Source: Laburnicola sp. R22_1
Taxonomy: Eukaryota > Ascomycota > Dothideomycetes > Pleosporales > Didymosphaeriaceae
Direction of reading: 5' to 3'
NCBI GenBank assembly: GCA_014281115.1
Contig: JACONQ010000007.1
Span: forward strand, 1,612,001-1,676,000
DNA length: 64,000 nucleotides
Below are positions 47,584 to 58,787 of this stretch, piece by piece; positions within the stretch are counted from its first letter, which is position 1; every line of letters starts with the position of its first letter. The position numbers and the translations under genes were made by a program. Below the pieces are notes generated by a model that made no database searches, had not been told where the DNA came from, and saw nothing but the letters and a program-made list of their open reading frames with translations.

Positions 47584-48640
47584 CTACTCTCGACCAAGAA
47601 AGCCGCGAACCCAGTTCGCGCGGCACTCGCAAAGCTGGCACTCGTGTCCCTCGTTCACAGAATACATGGTAGACTCACTTGCTTGTGCGACGTGGTCGTC
47701 GTCTTCCGCGGCAACAGCAGCGCTGAGGAAATCGTTGGCGGGATAGAACACTTCGTTCTCGCCGGCGGCTGCGACGTCCATGTCGGCGGGGTCCTTCTTG
47801 ATGAGCGTGGTGGCCTCGGTGGGGTTTACGGATGCGGAGAGCGCGGGGGTGGGGAGATTCGCGGGTCGATGGAAGGTCAAGGGGGTGGGAGACTCAGACT
47901 CGGGCTCGGGCTCGGGCTCGGGCTTGATGGCGACCTGCTTTGGTGTTCCCTTTGTAGCTCGCGGTTTGGCGGCTGAGGCGCGGGCGCGCTTGGGCTTGTG
48001 CGGCGCGGGCTCGTCCTCGTCGTTGTTGTCCGGGTCAGTGTCTTCTGCCTGGGTGGTTTTCTTCTTTGAGGAGGCGTTGGCGGCGGGAGCACGCTTGCGC
48101 TTGGGGGTAGACGGGGTGGTATTGGGATCACCGTTGACACCGTTGGCAGGGGCCGCAGCGGCTTTAGTAGGCGTCTTGGTGGGTGATTTTCCGCCTGGAC
48201 CCCCAGCAGGAGCCTTGTCGCCCTTCTCGAAAGCCTGCTTCATGCGGGAGTAGCGCTTGGCAGCTGCGCCAGCAGTGGTATTGCACTTCTTGGCGATGTC
48301 CTTCCAATCCATGGCCTATATGATTGTCAGTTGTTTGGCGAAGCGCGAGATGGGTTGGAAAAAACGTACTTTGTCCCGGGAGCTATGCTTCAGCACTGTC
48401 CAGAGGAACGAGCATGCGCCCGCACCAGCTGGCTTGCCACTCTCCATGGCCTGCTTCAAGCGGGACCAGCGCTTGGAGGCGGCACCTTGATTCAGGTCCA
48501 GCTCATTGCAGACGGGCGCCCAGTTGATCTGTTATCACGTTAGCCATGCTAGAGACATCAGACACGACACTTACCTGTGGCGGACCACTGTTGGTGAGCA
48601 CCAAGTAGAGGTACTGGATATTCTCCTCCTCGGTTGGCAT
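47584..48640 (-). CDS. Tandem Myb/SANT-like nuclear protein
   Basis: Predicted nuclear DNA-binding protein of unknown target. Three exons on the minus strand: 48640-48575, 48528-48370 and 48315-47584, with in-phase GT-AG introns, giving 318 aa. Two related Myb-like helical motifs are visible: INWAPVCNELDLNQGAASKRWSRLKQAM (positions 23-50) and MDWKDIAKKCNTTAGAAAKRYSRMKQAF (from 77). Both share the W..I/V-C-N...GAA-KR-(W/Y)SR(L/M)KQA pattern, which points to internal duplication. A Lys/Ala/Thr-rich linker with NLS-like KRKRAP and KPKRAR follows, then a Glu-Pro repeat (PEPEPEPESE). The acidic C-terminus ends in a short Cys-rich piece (ECQLCECRANW). The C-terminal role is unknown. Confidence 0.82.
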
Positions 48641-48661
48641 GTTGAGATTGAATCCTGAGGT

Positions 48662-48842
48662 GGTTGGGTGCGTTGTCTAACTTCGGAATAGAGAATCAAG
48701 AAGTTGGTGTTCGAGACAGACTGCAGGCGACAAGGAGGGGTTGTCGAGATAGGATGTGGTTGAATGCGTTGTCTGACTTCGGGATAGAGTGTCAAGAAGT
48801 TGGTGTTCCAAAGACCGAGACTGCAAGCGACAAGGCGGGGTT
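48662..48842. repeat. Tandem duplication in 5' flank of the Myb-like gene
   Basis: Two imperfect copies, about 48662-48740 and 48758-48842, sharing TGCGTTGTCT, ACTTCGG, TCAAGAAGTTGGTGTTC, GACTGCA, GCGACAAGG and GGGGTT in order. The offset is about 96 nt. They lie just upstream of the start codon, where promoter or 5' UTR elements are expected. Confidence 0.75.
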
Positions 48843-49212
48843 TAAATAGTTTATCGCTCCTCAAAGTGAAAGTGAAAGCTCACTAGTATCTTAGAGCAAC
48901 TGGTGATTTCTTGGCATTAGCGGCAACAGAAGGAGGCGACCAGGCAAGTAAGAGAGGAGCGGTGAGTGAGTGAACAAGGGAATCTAGTTGTCCAACAAAT
49001 GGTGCCAGGATATGCGATGAAGATAAGAAACGTCTTCACCTGCAGCATGCTGACCACAACCTTCCTTTAGTGGGCACACTTCGAACGTCGCAATCGCCAG
49101 TACGGTATGATGCTATAACTCGCTAGATAACGCACTGCTATATGAAAATTAACAGAACATGCACGCCTAGTCTTACAGACCTTGAGTACTGCAGATCTTG
49201 TCGACCCTCCAC
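48843..49212. other. Intergenic spacer
   Basis: 370 bp between the tandem duplication and the EXO84 3' end. It probably contains the Myb-gene promoter and the EXO84 3' UTR. Nothing else was seen. Confidence 0.45.
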
Positions 49213-51391
49213 TTATGTGCTGACACCCAGTCCAAGTGGTTGGTGATTCACCCCAGCTGTTGTCTGCCCAACTAACTCGGAGAAGTCCAACCCAACTTCG
49301 GTAAGCATCCCGGCATGAGTTAGCGCCTGGTCCATACACTCTTGCCATACGGGCATGCTTCTGTCCACGCTGCTCAGCTGCCGATCCAACAGAACATTGA
49401 ATGCATCGACGTGCTCTTTTGCCCACTTGACACAGGCAGACATGAGCACTTGAGGGAAACACTTTTGGTAGATGTCGACGGTATTTTTAATGATGGTGAA
49501 GTAAATGTAGGATATTTGGAAGATGTACTCGGGCAGGTTCCCTTCGAAGATGCATTGCCTATAGTCTACCGTCAGTGTCCATATGGCGATGATATCAAGT
49601 TACGTACCGTGACCGCGTCTTGATCAAGTTGCCCCGCGCTTCAAGGTAAGCTTCTCGTGCTCGATCTTCGAATCCCAAACGGACGATCCATGTGACATGC
49701 CGCTTGACTGAGGATATCCAGTTGTTGTTTTCCACAAGCTGTTTGATGAGTACATTTGCCAGCTTGGTCGCTCGTTCGTTGACCTTGAATGTGACGATGC
49801 TCTGTGCCATCGTATTACCTCTAATGTTCTTCGCGAGAGCCTTCAGCTTTTCCACCTTCATGACAGCATTTTCAAAGCGCTGCAATGCAATGTCCATATC
49901 AAGTTGATCCAGCTCAGTTTCTACCAGCCGGATGTTGTGTTGTTTGCCGTCGATATCAACGAGCATGCTCGCACGGTTATTAGCCACATTCTCCGACAAA
50001 CTCACCATCAAATCCGTCTTCTTGAGTATGTTTGCATCTCGGGTAGCGAAGTAGTTGTACGAATCCTGCGCTCTACCTCGCTCCTGTGTTTCGACCTCCT
50101 GACTCTTTCGTAGGTCATCAACAGCCTTACGGTACCTTGAAAGCAGCTGTACTTTGTCGGCGTCCTCGCCCGGGTAAACAGCGTATGTAAAAGAATCATT
50201 TCCCACACGGATGTTGATCGCATTGGAACCGCTTGACTTGGCTCCAGTTCTAGATTTGGCGGCGAGATCTGCCATCTGCACTTCTTGCAGAGGCCAACAT
50301 CTTTGTGCAACCCACTCCTGCGCCGGCTTCTTCTCTCTCGAACTCTGGGAGACTTCGCTCCTCTGCTTCTTCTCTGCCGCGACTAGCAAGTGGTCGTTGA
50401 GAAGAATGAGATGTACCCTTCTGCGCGCTTTCCATGTTGCGGAGTTTAGTTCTACCCACTTGCCAGACTGCCAGATAACGTGCCTTCCTGGAATCGCGGG
50501 CAAATACTTCTGCGATCCTTCAATTCTTTTCCAAAGCTGGTGCAATTGACTGTTCCATAGCGCCTCGAGGTTTGCTACCGAGCTCCTGTTCGCAGCCTTC
50601 CGAGCAGCAAGCGAGTCCCCCTCTGCATTCGCATTAGGTGCCGTCTGTTCCAATGTTGTTGTCAGCTCAGACATGAGCTGCTTGAGGGTGCGCATCTCGC
50701 TCTTGAGCTTCTCCGCTTCCTTGCTGATTTTCATAAACTGTGTCCGATTCTGGTATACGCTGTGCTGGAGGTCGGTAGAATTGCGGTTCTTGAGTTTGCG
50801 GAGCTCGTCCTGGAATCGGCGGATATCATCCTCGGAGGCATCCGCGAGCACCTGGCTGACATCTGGGAGCTTGTGAGCTAGAGTCTATCGGAATATGTCG
50901 GGAAGCTTACATTGATCCGGCTTGAGGTTGTCGTCTGCCAATTGCCGTCGATCTGGCCTGAAGCTCCGCCCATCTGAGCTTCCCGGTGGCCTCCCGTCCC
51001 TACTTGGGGGCGGCTGTTGAAACTGGGCCGGCATCTGAGGCAGGTCGGCCATGGGCGCGCCATTTCCAAAGTCGCTGGGGAGTTGTGGTATTTTCTGCGA
51101 GTACCTTCTCTTGACCAGATCTGCCGTCTTGTCCTGGCCCGACCGCTGCGGTCTCTCTCTCGGCCTCGGGACATCCAGTCTCGGTCCCGGTCCTGGTCCC
51201 TGTCCCGACCGGCTTGACTCATTGGAAGGTCTCCCGTTGGAGCTGGAGAGAGTGGCAGCACCTAGGCCAGCGGGCATAGGCGCACTGATCTGGCGCGGAG
51301 CACTGATGACCGGGGGCCCGCCCTTCCGGCTCTTGTCGCTGCGCTTCTTGTTCTTGCGCAGCGAGATGCCTTTGCCCTTCTCTTCCGACAT
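49213..51391 (-). CDS. EXO84: Exocyst complex component EXO84
   Basis: Subunit of the exocyst, which tethers secretory vesicles at sites of polarised growth. Three exons on the minus strand: 51391-50911, 50862-49608 and 49558-49213, giving 693 aa. The N-terminus [18 protein letters not shown] is the standard Exo84 start, followed by a Pro/Arg/Ser-rich stretch. After intron 1 come [14 protein letters not shown] and a coiled coil ([30 protein letters not shown], in part). The PH domain includes [27 protein letters not shown]. The C-terminal helical CorEx bundle runs through [13 protein letters not shown] and [14 protein letters not shown] segments. For intron 1 two acceptors are possible; I chose the 49-nt intron because it restores [11 protein letters not shown]. 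The frame stays open above the start to 51601. Confidence 0.92.
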
Positions 51392-51800
51392 GTTGCCTGC
51401 AAGACGGAAGCGTCGTGTGTGTTGCGTATCCCCGCGCCCTTGTCGTCTTTCGGAAGCCCGTGGATCGGGGTGCTTGGGGCTGGTTTGGGATGCGTCTGTA
51501 CGGTGCAGGTGTAGGAGCGGGCTATGGAAAGGGCGTTTGATGCCGCAGTACGTGGCAGGCAGAGGGTTTGCGGGAGGTCGTCTATCGTTCGTTCCACGCA
51601 ATGCCTGTGCCTGTCTGTTCGGCGCGTTCGCGCGTTGGCCCGAGCTCCCTCATGCCATCTTTCCCTGCTACCAAAAAAGTTCACCCCATTTCATCAACAC
51701 CATCACTTTTCTCTTCGCCGCCCAGGTAATTCTTCCCCTCGAGCCTTTCCTGTTCCCACACCCGGCGCGCCTTCATTGGACATCTTACAACCAGGCCATT
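51392..51800. promoter_or_regulatory. Shared divergent promoter, EXO84 / TOM20
   Basis: 409 bp between divergent start codons. The TOM20 side is C/T-rich (51690-51780), a common core-promoter feature of housekeeping genes in filamentous fungi. Confidence 0.55.
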
Positions 51801-52442
51801 ATGTCGTCATCGCTCAAGCCGTCCACCATCACTGCCATCAGCGTGGGCACCATCGTCACCGGCTTCCTCGCATACGCCGTCTACTTTGACCACCGGCGGC
51901 GCACCGACCCCGAGTTCCGCAGGCAGCTGAAGAAGGAGTCGAAGCGCCAGGCGCGCGCCGCCAAGGAGGAGGCCGAGGCGCACGGAAAGGAGCAGAAGAA
52001 GGCCATCCGGGAAGCTGTGGCGCGCGCGAACGAGGAGGGCTTCCCCAAGGACCCGGAGGAAGTGGAGGGCTACTTCATGCAGGAAGTCGCTCAGGGAGAG
52101 GGCATGGTGCAGTCGAGTACGTACAGCGTGGTTGGCGACACTGCTGGCTCCAGAAATGCTGATTTTTATATAGACGCCGATCCAGTCGAGGCAGCGCTCT
52201 GCTTCTACCGCGCTCTGAAAGTCTATCCGAACCCCAGAGAGCTCATCAACATCTACGACAAGACGGTCCCCAAGGTAGGCCACATAAGTACACATGTCCC
52301 CCAATGCGTCTCCAGCTAACGCGTACAGCCCGTGCTCGACATCCTCGCCGACATGATTGCCGTCGACACCAGCATCCCCGTGGGTAGCAGTTCGGGCAGC
52401 AAAGCGCCATCCGATACCGGCTCAGTTGGCGGAATCGAGTAG
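51801..52442 (+). CDS. TOM20: Mitochondrial import receptor subunit Tom20
   Basis: Outer-membrane receptor for presequence-bearing precursors. Three exons: 51801-52116, 52174-52274 and 52329-52442, giving 176 aa. There is one N-terminal membrane segment ([21 protein letters not shown], about residues 9-29) followed by [16 protein letters not shown], a Lys/Arg/Ala-rich helix, and the tetratricopeptide-like presequence site ([42 protein letters not shown]). The C-terminus is Ser/Gly-rich. All junctions are in phase. Confidence 0.94.
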
Positions 52443-52894
52443 CTGCCCTCGTGCTGCTCAACTTTCTAAACCCGCCGCTATCCTTGCGCTCCGTCCCCTC
52501 TCCATGCGCGGCTAAGGCTCGTTGTAATATTCTTGTATATGTAAAAGTACCGCTTGAACTTTGGTCAGGAACGTCATCCAGGCCGGCGTTCTGGGTTATC
52601 ATGGTGCGGTTCGAAGGGGCAACATAGACAGGATCCCCAATCGAACATGTTCGTAATGGACTGGAAGCTGCACCGGACTCGTATCATAGCGTAATTTCTG
52701 GCTGCGCCTTGCGCGTTCGAGGAATGCTTTGGTATACTACAAATTACACGGATCTGCCCCAGTCGTATACCGCATGCTCCATAACCGAACGCCTTGCTCA
52801 CAATGTTTCCCTCGGCCCGAGAGAAGAACCCAAATAATTACAACAAAGTCTACGTGAAAGCATAAGCGGGTCGGGGTAACTGGCTGAAGATACT
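52443..52894. other. Convergent 3' flanks
   Basis: 452 bp between the TOM20 and YPT6 stop codons; no gene supported. It probably holds both 3' UTRs. Confidence 0.5.
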
Positions 52895-53724
<830 letters not shown>

Positions 53725-54004
53725 GTTGTGGAAGGAAACCTGGACACGGTATGCAAGAGCGAAGAAAAGGATACTAAGCGTTGAGTGCGGGGAGCGGAAG
53801 ACTCGTGCGGTTACCGTGGTAGATGCGGCGTGGTCATATGAATAGGAGAAATGCGGTTGCTCTTTGGGGCCGTGATGCTACTCCGCTAGCGTAGCGCGCT
53901 CGGACCAGTTGGCTTTTTGGCGAGAAGAGGGACCGAACTTTTTCGCAGCCCATACTCCACCACCGCCGAATTTCCCATATCTCCGCTTGAAGCAGCAACG
54001 AGCC
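53725..54004. promoter_or_regulatory. Shared divergent promoter, YPT6 / NOP53
   Basis: 280 bp, the shortest divergent spacer in the window. No specific motif was assigned. Confidence 0.55.
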
Positions 54005-55389
54005 ATGGCGAGCACAGAGGCCGCCCCCGCGCAGTACAAGCAGCCGAGTCGCAAGGGCAAGAAGGCCTGGCGCAAGAATGTGGACGTCACGCAGATCTCG
54101 TCCGGCCTGGAGGATGTGCGGGACCAGATAATCCAAGGGTAGATTTGCCCTAAGAACCCCACGACTGGTCCAGATTCTAACCATCGCAGTGGCATCGTTG
54201 CAGAAAAGCCCTCCGAGGAGCTCTTCGCAGTCGACACCACCGGCTCCGCCGCCATCCAAAAAGCATACAACAAGCGCCACAAACCGCTCAAGGTTGACGA
54301 GATTCTGGCACAGCGTTCCGCCGTTCCCGCCGTATCCTCGAAAAAGCGCCTGTCGGACTTTACCGAGGAGAAAAAGAGGAAGAGGACGAAGATATCAGGC
54401 AAGGAATATGACAGGCTTAGGTCAATCGCCTATGGCGGCGACCAGGTGCAAAAAGACATCGTGGAGACGGGTGGTGCGCCGGACCACGATCCGTGGGCGG
54501 TGCAGGAAGTAAAAAAAGATCCGAGATTTTCTTTCCTGGAAGAGAAGAAGCCGAAGAGGGAGCCCGTGACGCTGAAACAGGCGCCCGTGTCGCTTGCAAA
54601 ATCTGGCAAAGCGATACCGGCAGTCCGAAAACCTGAGGCCGGCAAGAGTTACAACCCCAACTTCAACGAATGGCAGGAACTCGTAACAAGAGAAGGCGAC
54701 AAAGCAGTAGAAGCGGAGAAACAGCGTCTGCAAGAGGCAAGGGAGGAGGCCGAGCGCATGGAACGGGCAATGGCTTCCTCGGACTCGGAGTCAGACGCAA
54801 ACGAGAGTGCCTGGGAAAGCGAGTGGGAAGGCTTCAGTGACAACGAAGACAACACTCTCAAGCAAAAGCGGCCAGAGCGTAAGACGCCCGCACAGCGAAA
54901 CAAATTCAAGAGGCGGAAGGCAGCCGAGGGCCAGGCAAAACACGAGGCGCGCATGAAGGCGAAGGAGCAGCAGATACAGCGCATCAAAGAGCTTGCTAGA
55001 TCTGTGGAAGAGAAGGAGAAGGCCAGAGAAGCACTTCGCAACATGACTCTTGTTACAAACGACGAGTCGTCGTCCGAAGAAGAGGGCGAAGAAGTGCTGC
55101 GTAAGAAGCGCTTTGGCAAGCATTTGTAAGTCGCGTTCCCACAAGCGACTGATGTATACTAATAACCCCCAGTGTTCCAGAAGCCCCCCTGGAAGTTGTC
55201 CTTCCAGACGAACTGAAAGACTCCCTCCGCCTCCTGAAGCCCGAAGGCAACCTGCTTAAAGACCGATTCCGCAGCATGATGGTACGTGGTAGGATCGAGG
55301 CGAGGAAGCACATTCCGTACGCGAAGAAGAAGAAGGTCACCGTTACGGAGAAGTGGTCATATAAGGATTGGAATCTTGGGAAGTTGTAG
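54005..55389 (+). CDS. NOP53: Ribosome biogenesis protein Nop53
   Basis: Nucleolar factor for late 60S maturation that recruits the exosome and Mtr4 to trim ITS2. Three exons: 54005-54138, 54190-55125 and 55173-55389, giving 428 aa. The N-terminal QPSRKGKKAWRKNVDVTQI resembles the segment used by NOP53 homologues near the AIM. VQEVKKDPRFSFLEEKKPKREP and SYNPNFNEWQEL are family blocks, followed by a long charged coiled coil. Intron 2 splits the C-terminal conserved block KRFGKHF-VPEAPLEVVLPDEL; SLRLLKPEGNLLKDRFRSM and a basic tail follow. All features are intact. Confidence 0.93.
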
Positions 55390-55853
55390 TAGACGACTTT
55401 GTGCTTTCGAAATGATATCCTGAGCATCTAATGAAATGGAAAAAGATTCCTTGATGCTAAACTCCTTGAGCGTATCTGAAACTGTGATCAAGGACACCAC
55501 CGAGCTATTTAGAAGCGTAGTGCGCAGGTGATTGCATGTTTTAAGAAGTGCTGATCGTTGCATTAACTAGGTAACGCATGCCATTCCACGCCATCCAGAT
55601 CATCTTTCTAGAGCAGCTCAATACCCCAGCGCGTATCTTTCTCCATCCTTGGTCGAGAACTATTCAAGCGTCGACAAAGTGTTGTCGTCAGTTTGCAACT
55701 GTAGAACCTCTCTCTCTCTCTCTTTTTTTTCTTAAATTGCATCGCAACGGCTTCAAAATATTTTTCAAGCATGGCCAGAATAGGTTCAAACAATCCTCCA
55801 TCATAACCGAGGTAGCCATTGCGGCCGTAGAACGAATAAAAACATATAAATTA
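55390..55853. other. Boundary spacer, gene block to transposon block
   Basis: 464 bp with a (CT)n/T tract at about 55711-55732. No gene is supported. GC content falls sharply from here to the right end of the window. Confidence 0.5.
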
Positions 55854-56230
55854 ACGTGTCCGTGCGCGTGATGCGCCGCTTTTTACTAGGAAAATCAAGA
55901 AAAACAAGGAAGTTTAAAGCAGTATAACTCTTTAACTACCTTTCCTTTTTAAAATCTTCCTTTATTAAAGTTATTAAGAAAGACCATCTCTATAACTTTA
56001 GAATTTTAGTTTTCTAATAATAATTAGTTTTAAGAAAAAAGTATAAAAGTCCTAAAATTCAAGTCCCTAAAATTTAAAAATAATACTTTTTTAGGTATAA
56101 AGTATACTATTTAGAATATATTTTGTATTAGAACTTTTTCTTATAAAGAGCTACTTAAGAAGATAGATTATCTTTCCTAATTTATTTTTCTTAAAAAATA
56201 AAAAGATAATCTAACTTTTTAGTTAACCTA

Positions 56231-58091
56231 CTTTGCACTCGAGTCGATTATTTTATCGAGTCAATTACTTTGCCAAGACCCCACCAAAACGTACTATTAG
56301 CAATAGTACAACGCGATGCCTTAACTACACAACAAACCACTAGTGTTAAAAGAAGCGCGTATATAGCTTGCGATCTAGGCTATTAAATAAGACGCGACAC
56401 TCTCTTAGCGACGCGCTGCAGCCCTCTATAACGTCTCTTAAAGTACACTTAGCAACTAACGCGCTAGAAAGACGTTTAGACGCGACTGCGCACCCAACAA
56501 AATAAGACTTACTATAAGAGAGGAGTAGGTGATTGTACAGCATATACTCGACCTAGACGCGCGAGGATTTCCGCCCTAGCTTAATGCTATAAAAGATATG
56601 GCCGATTCTTTACTAGCTGCACGCCACTACAAGCTAGTTGGCTAGAGGTAGCCTTATAACTTTGTTAAGCGCCAGCCAAAGCTTTAAGTTAAGTTTAATT
56701 AAAAGTACGACTACAAGAGAGCCCTTTAGGAGGATCCTAAGGTGATACAAGACTGGTTTCGGCTTGTGGAGAATATAAAGGCTAAGTATAGTATCCTAGA
56801 TAAGGACACCTACAATTTCGACGAGTCTGGCTTTATAATAGGCATAATATTAACTAGAGCGGTAGTTATAGGCTCTAAGCGTCGAGGACAGCCAAAGTAG
56901 GTGCAGCAGGGCAATAGGGAGTGGACAATAGTTATCCAAGGCATTAACGCAATAGGGTGGTGGATCCCACCCTTTATTATCTTTAGGGGTAAGCACCACC
57001 TCTTCGCCTAGTATAAGGAGAAGGATCTACCTTATAATTGGGTTATTGCAGTCTCTAAGAACGGCTAGACGACAAATAAGCTTAGTCTACAATGGCTAAA
57101 GCACTTTAATAAGCATACAAAGAGGCGTACTACTAGTGGAGCACGTTTACTTATTATTAATGGCTACAAAAGTTATAACTCGCTCAAATTCCAGGATTAC
57201 TATAAAAAGAGTAATATTATTACTCTTTGCATGCCTCCACATTTATCGCACCTCTTGTAGCCACTTAACGTGGGTTGTTTTGCGCCGTTAAAGAAGGCGT
57301 ATAGGCGCCAAGCCAAGAATCTAATGCGCAACCACATTATGCACATTACTAAAATCGAGTTCCTACCTTGCTTTATTGCTGCTTTTAAGGCTTTAATTAC
57401 TGAAAGTAATATTAAAGGAGGCTTTCAAGGTGCTGGCCTAGTGCCCCACGACCCAGAAGTTGTGATATCGCAGCTTGACGTCCGCCTGCGTACGCCTCCA
57501 CTTTGTACTATTCGCGATAGTATATAGGAGTCGCAAACTCCGCGAAATAGTATAGAACTTAGGTCGCAATTGACGCTAGTTAAGCAGAGGATTTAAAGGC
57601 ATGTAGATAGTTCCCTAACTTATATGGTTAAGGCGGTGGAAAAGCTTGTTAAAGGCGCTAAGCTAATAGGGCATTCTTTAGTGTTGATAACTAAACGCAA
57701 CACTAAACTTTAAGCTACTAATAAGGCCGCTACGCGACGTAAATTGCATAAAAGAAAGCGAGTACAGCGTGAAGGAGTCCTTACAGCTAAAGAGGGCCAG
57801 CGGCTGGCCACTCTAAAGGAGTTTGGGGCGCGCAGTGATGGGCAAAAGGCGAAGAAGAGGGTGCGCGCTAATAGAGGCGAATCTGCTCAACGGCGCTGTG
57901 GACGCTGCGGCAAGCCCGGGCATAACAAAACAACCTGTAGGCAGCCTGTAGAAGTAGATTCTAAATAGATTGGCCTATTTGGACTATCGAAAATAGTTCG
58001 TGTTAACTCTGTACTATCGTGAATAGTACAGAACTTGGTGGGGTCTTGGCAAAGTGATCGACTCGATGAAATAATCGACTCGAGTGCAAAG
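56231..58091. mobile_element. Pogo/Fot1-type element, 1.86 kb
   Basis: Bounded by TA (56229-56230 and 58092-58093). Terminal inverted repeats begin CTTTGCACTCGAGTCGATTA and extend to a GGTGGGGTCTTGG-like block (56231 to about 56288; about 58036 to 58091). The size and the single DDE gene fit Fot1/pogo elements of fungi. Confidence 0.85.
56316..57968 (+). pseudogene. Fot1/pogo transposase with zinc knuckle, RIP-like nonsense codons
   Basis: One uninterrupted phase of 551 codons from ATG 56316 to the TAG at 57966. It is broken by many in-frame TAA/TAG codons and no frameshift. Landmarks: CENP-B-like HTH region (EARI-x-LAI-x-AIK, AALYNVS), TYNFDESGFIIGI (first DDE Asp), LLIINGYKSYNS (the usual LILDGHGSH, with Asp to Asn), HLSHLL-x-PLNVGCFAPLK (third acid likewise Asn for Asp). 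The C-terminus has the CCHC knuckle CGRCGKPGHNKTTC. Losses of catalytic Asp fit G-to-A change. Stops occupy positions where Gln is expected. It is inactive. Confidence 0.8.
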
Positions 58092-58396
58092 TACGTTAAG
58101 AGTTTTATTAAAAAGAACCTAATATAAAATGTGTTCTAAATAGTATACTTTATACCTAAAAAAGTATTATTTTTAAATTTTAGGGACTTGAATTTTAGGA
58201 CTTTTATACTTTTTTCTTAAAACTAATTATTATTAGAAAACTAAAATTCTAAAGTTATAGAGATGGTCTTTCTTAATAACTTTAATAAAGGAAGATTTTA
58301 AAAAGGAAAGGTAGTTAAAGAGTTATACTGCTTTAAACTTTCTTGTTTTTCTTAATTTTCCTAGTAAAAAGCGGCGCATCACGCGCACGGACACGT

Positions 58397-58787
58397 TAGA
58401 TATTAACCTCTATATCCAGGTCCGAACACACACTCCGCTCCTATTACGCTACACAGACTCTACATATGTAATAAAAGATAGTCTTTTCTACTAATAAGAT
58501 ATTAAGTTTAATATTATCCTCCTATTCTATTCCCACTATTTTCTAGTACCTAGCTAGCTATTATAACTTACCTCTTGAGCTCCAGTTTATACCTACAACT
58601 GTAGGTATATCTAACACGCTTACCCCCAATATAAAATAGGTGTTAGTTAGTACCTATTAAAGATCTTTATTGTGTGGAGATTCTAACTAAGGTTACGTCT
58701 ATACTATACATAGAAAGAAGTAAAATAAGAGGCACTATAACCTAGTACCTCTAGTCTCGACTAGGCTGGCAAATGGGTAACGTATTA
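58397..58787. other. AT-rich spacer between transposons
   Basis: About 390 bp, AT-rich, no coding capacity or recognised repeat. Probably degraded transposon DNA. Confidence 0.4.

Larger units (their letters stand above)
55854..58396. mobile_element. Long-TIR foldback element, host of a pogo element
   Basis: Outer inverted repeats of roughly 280 nt: 55854 to about 56135 and about 58115 to 58396. They begin ACGTGTCCGTGCGCGTGATG and are flanked by TA (55852-55853 and 58397-58398). The arms differ mainly by C/T and G/A changes. Without the insert at 56231-58091 only about 680 bp remain, nearly all of it repeat arm, so it is a non-autonomous foldback or MITE-like element. The arms have unequal length inside (about 70 nt more on the left). 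Confidence 0.75.

Noticed and set aside
50878..50910. 33-nt intron for EXO84 intron 1
   Set aside because: In frame but shorter than any other intron here; the 49-nt alternative restores the family sequence [11 protein letters not shown].
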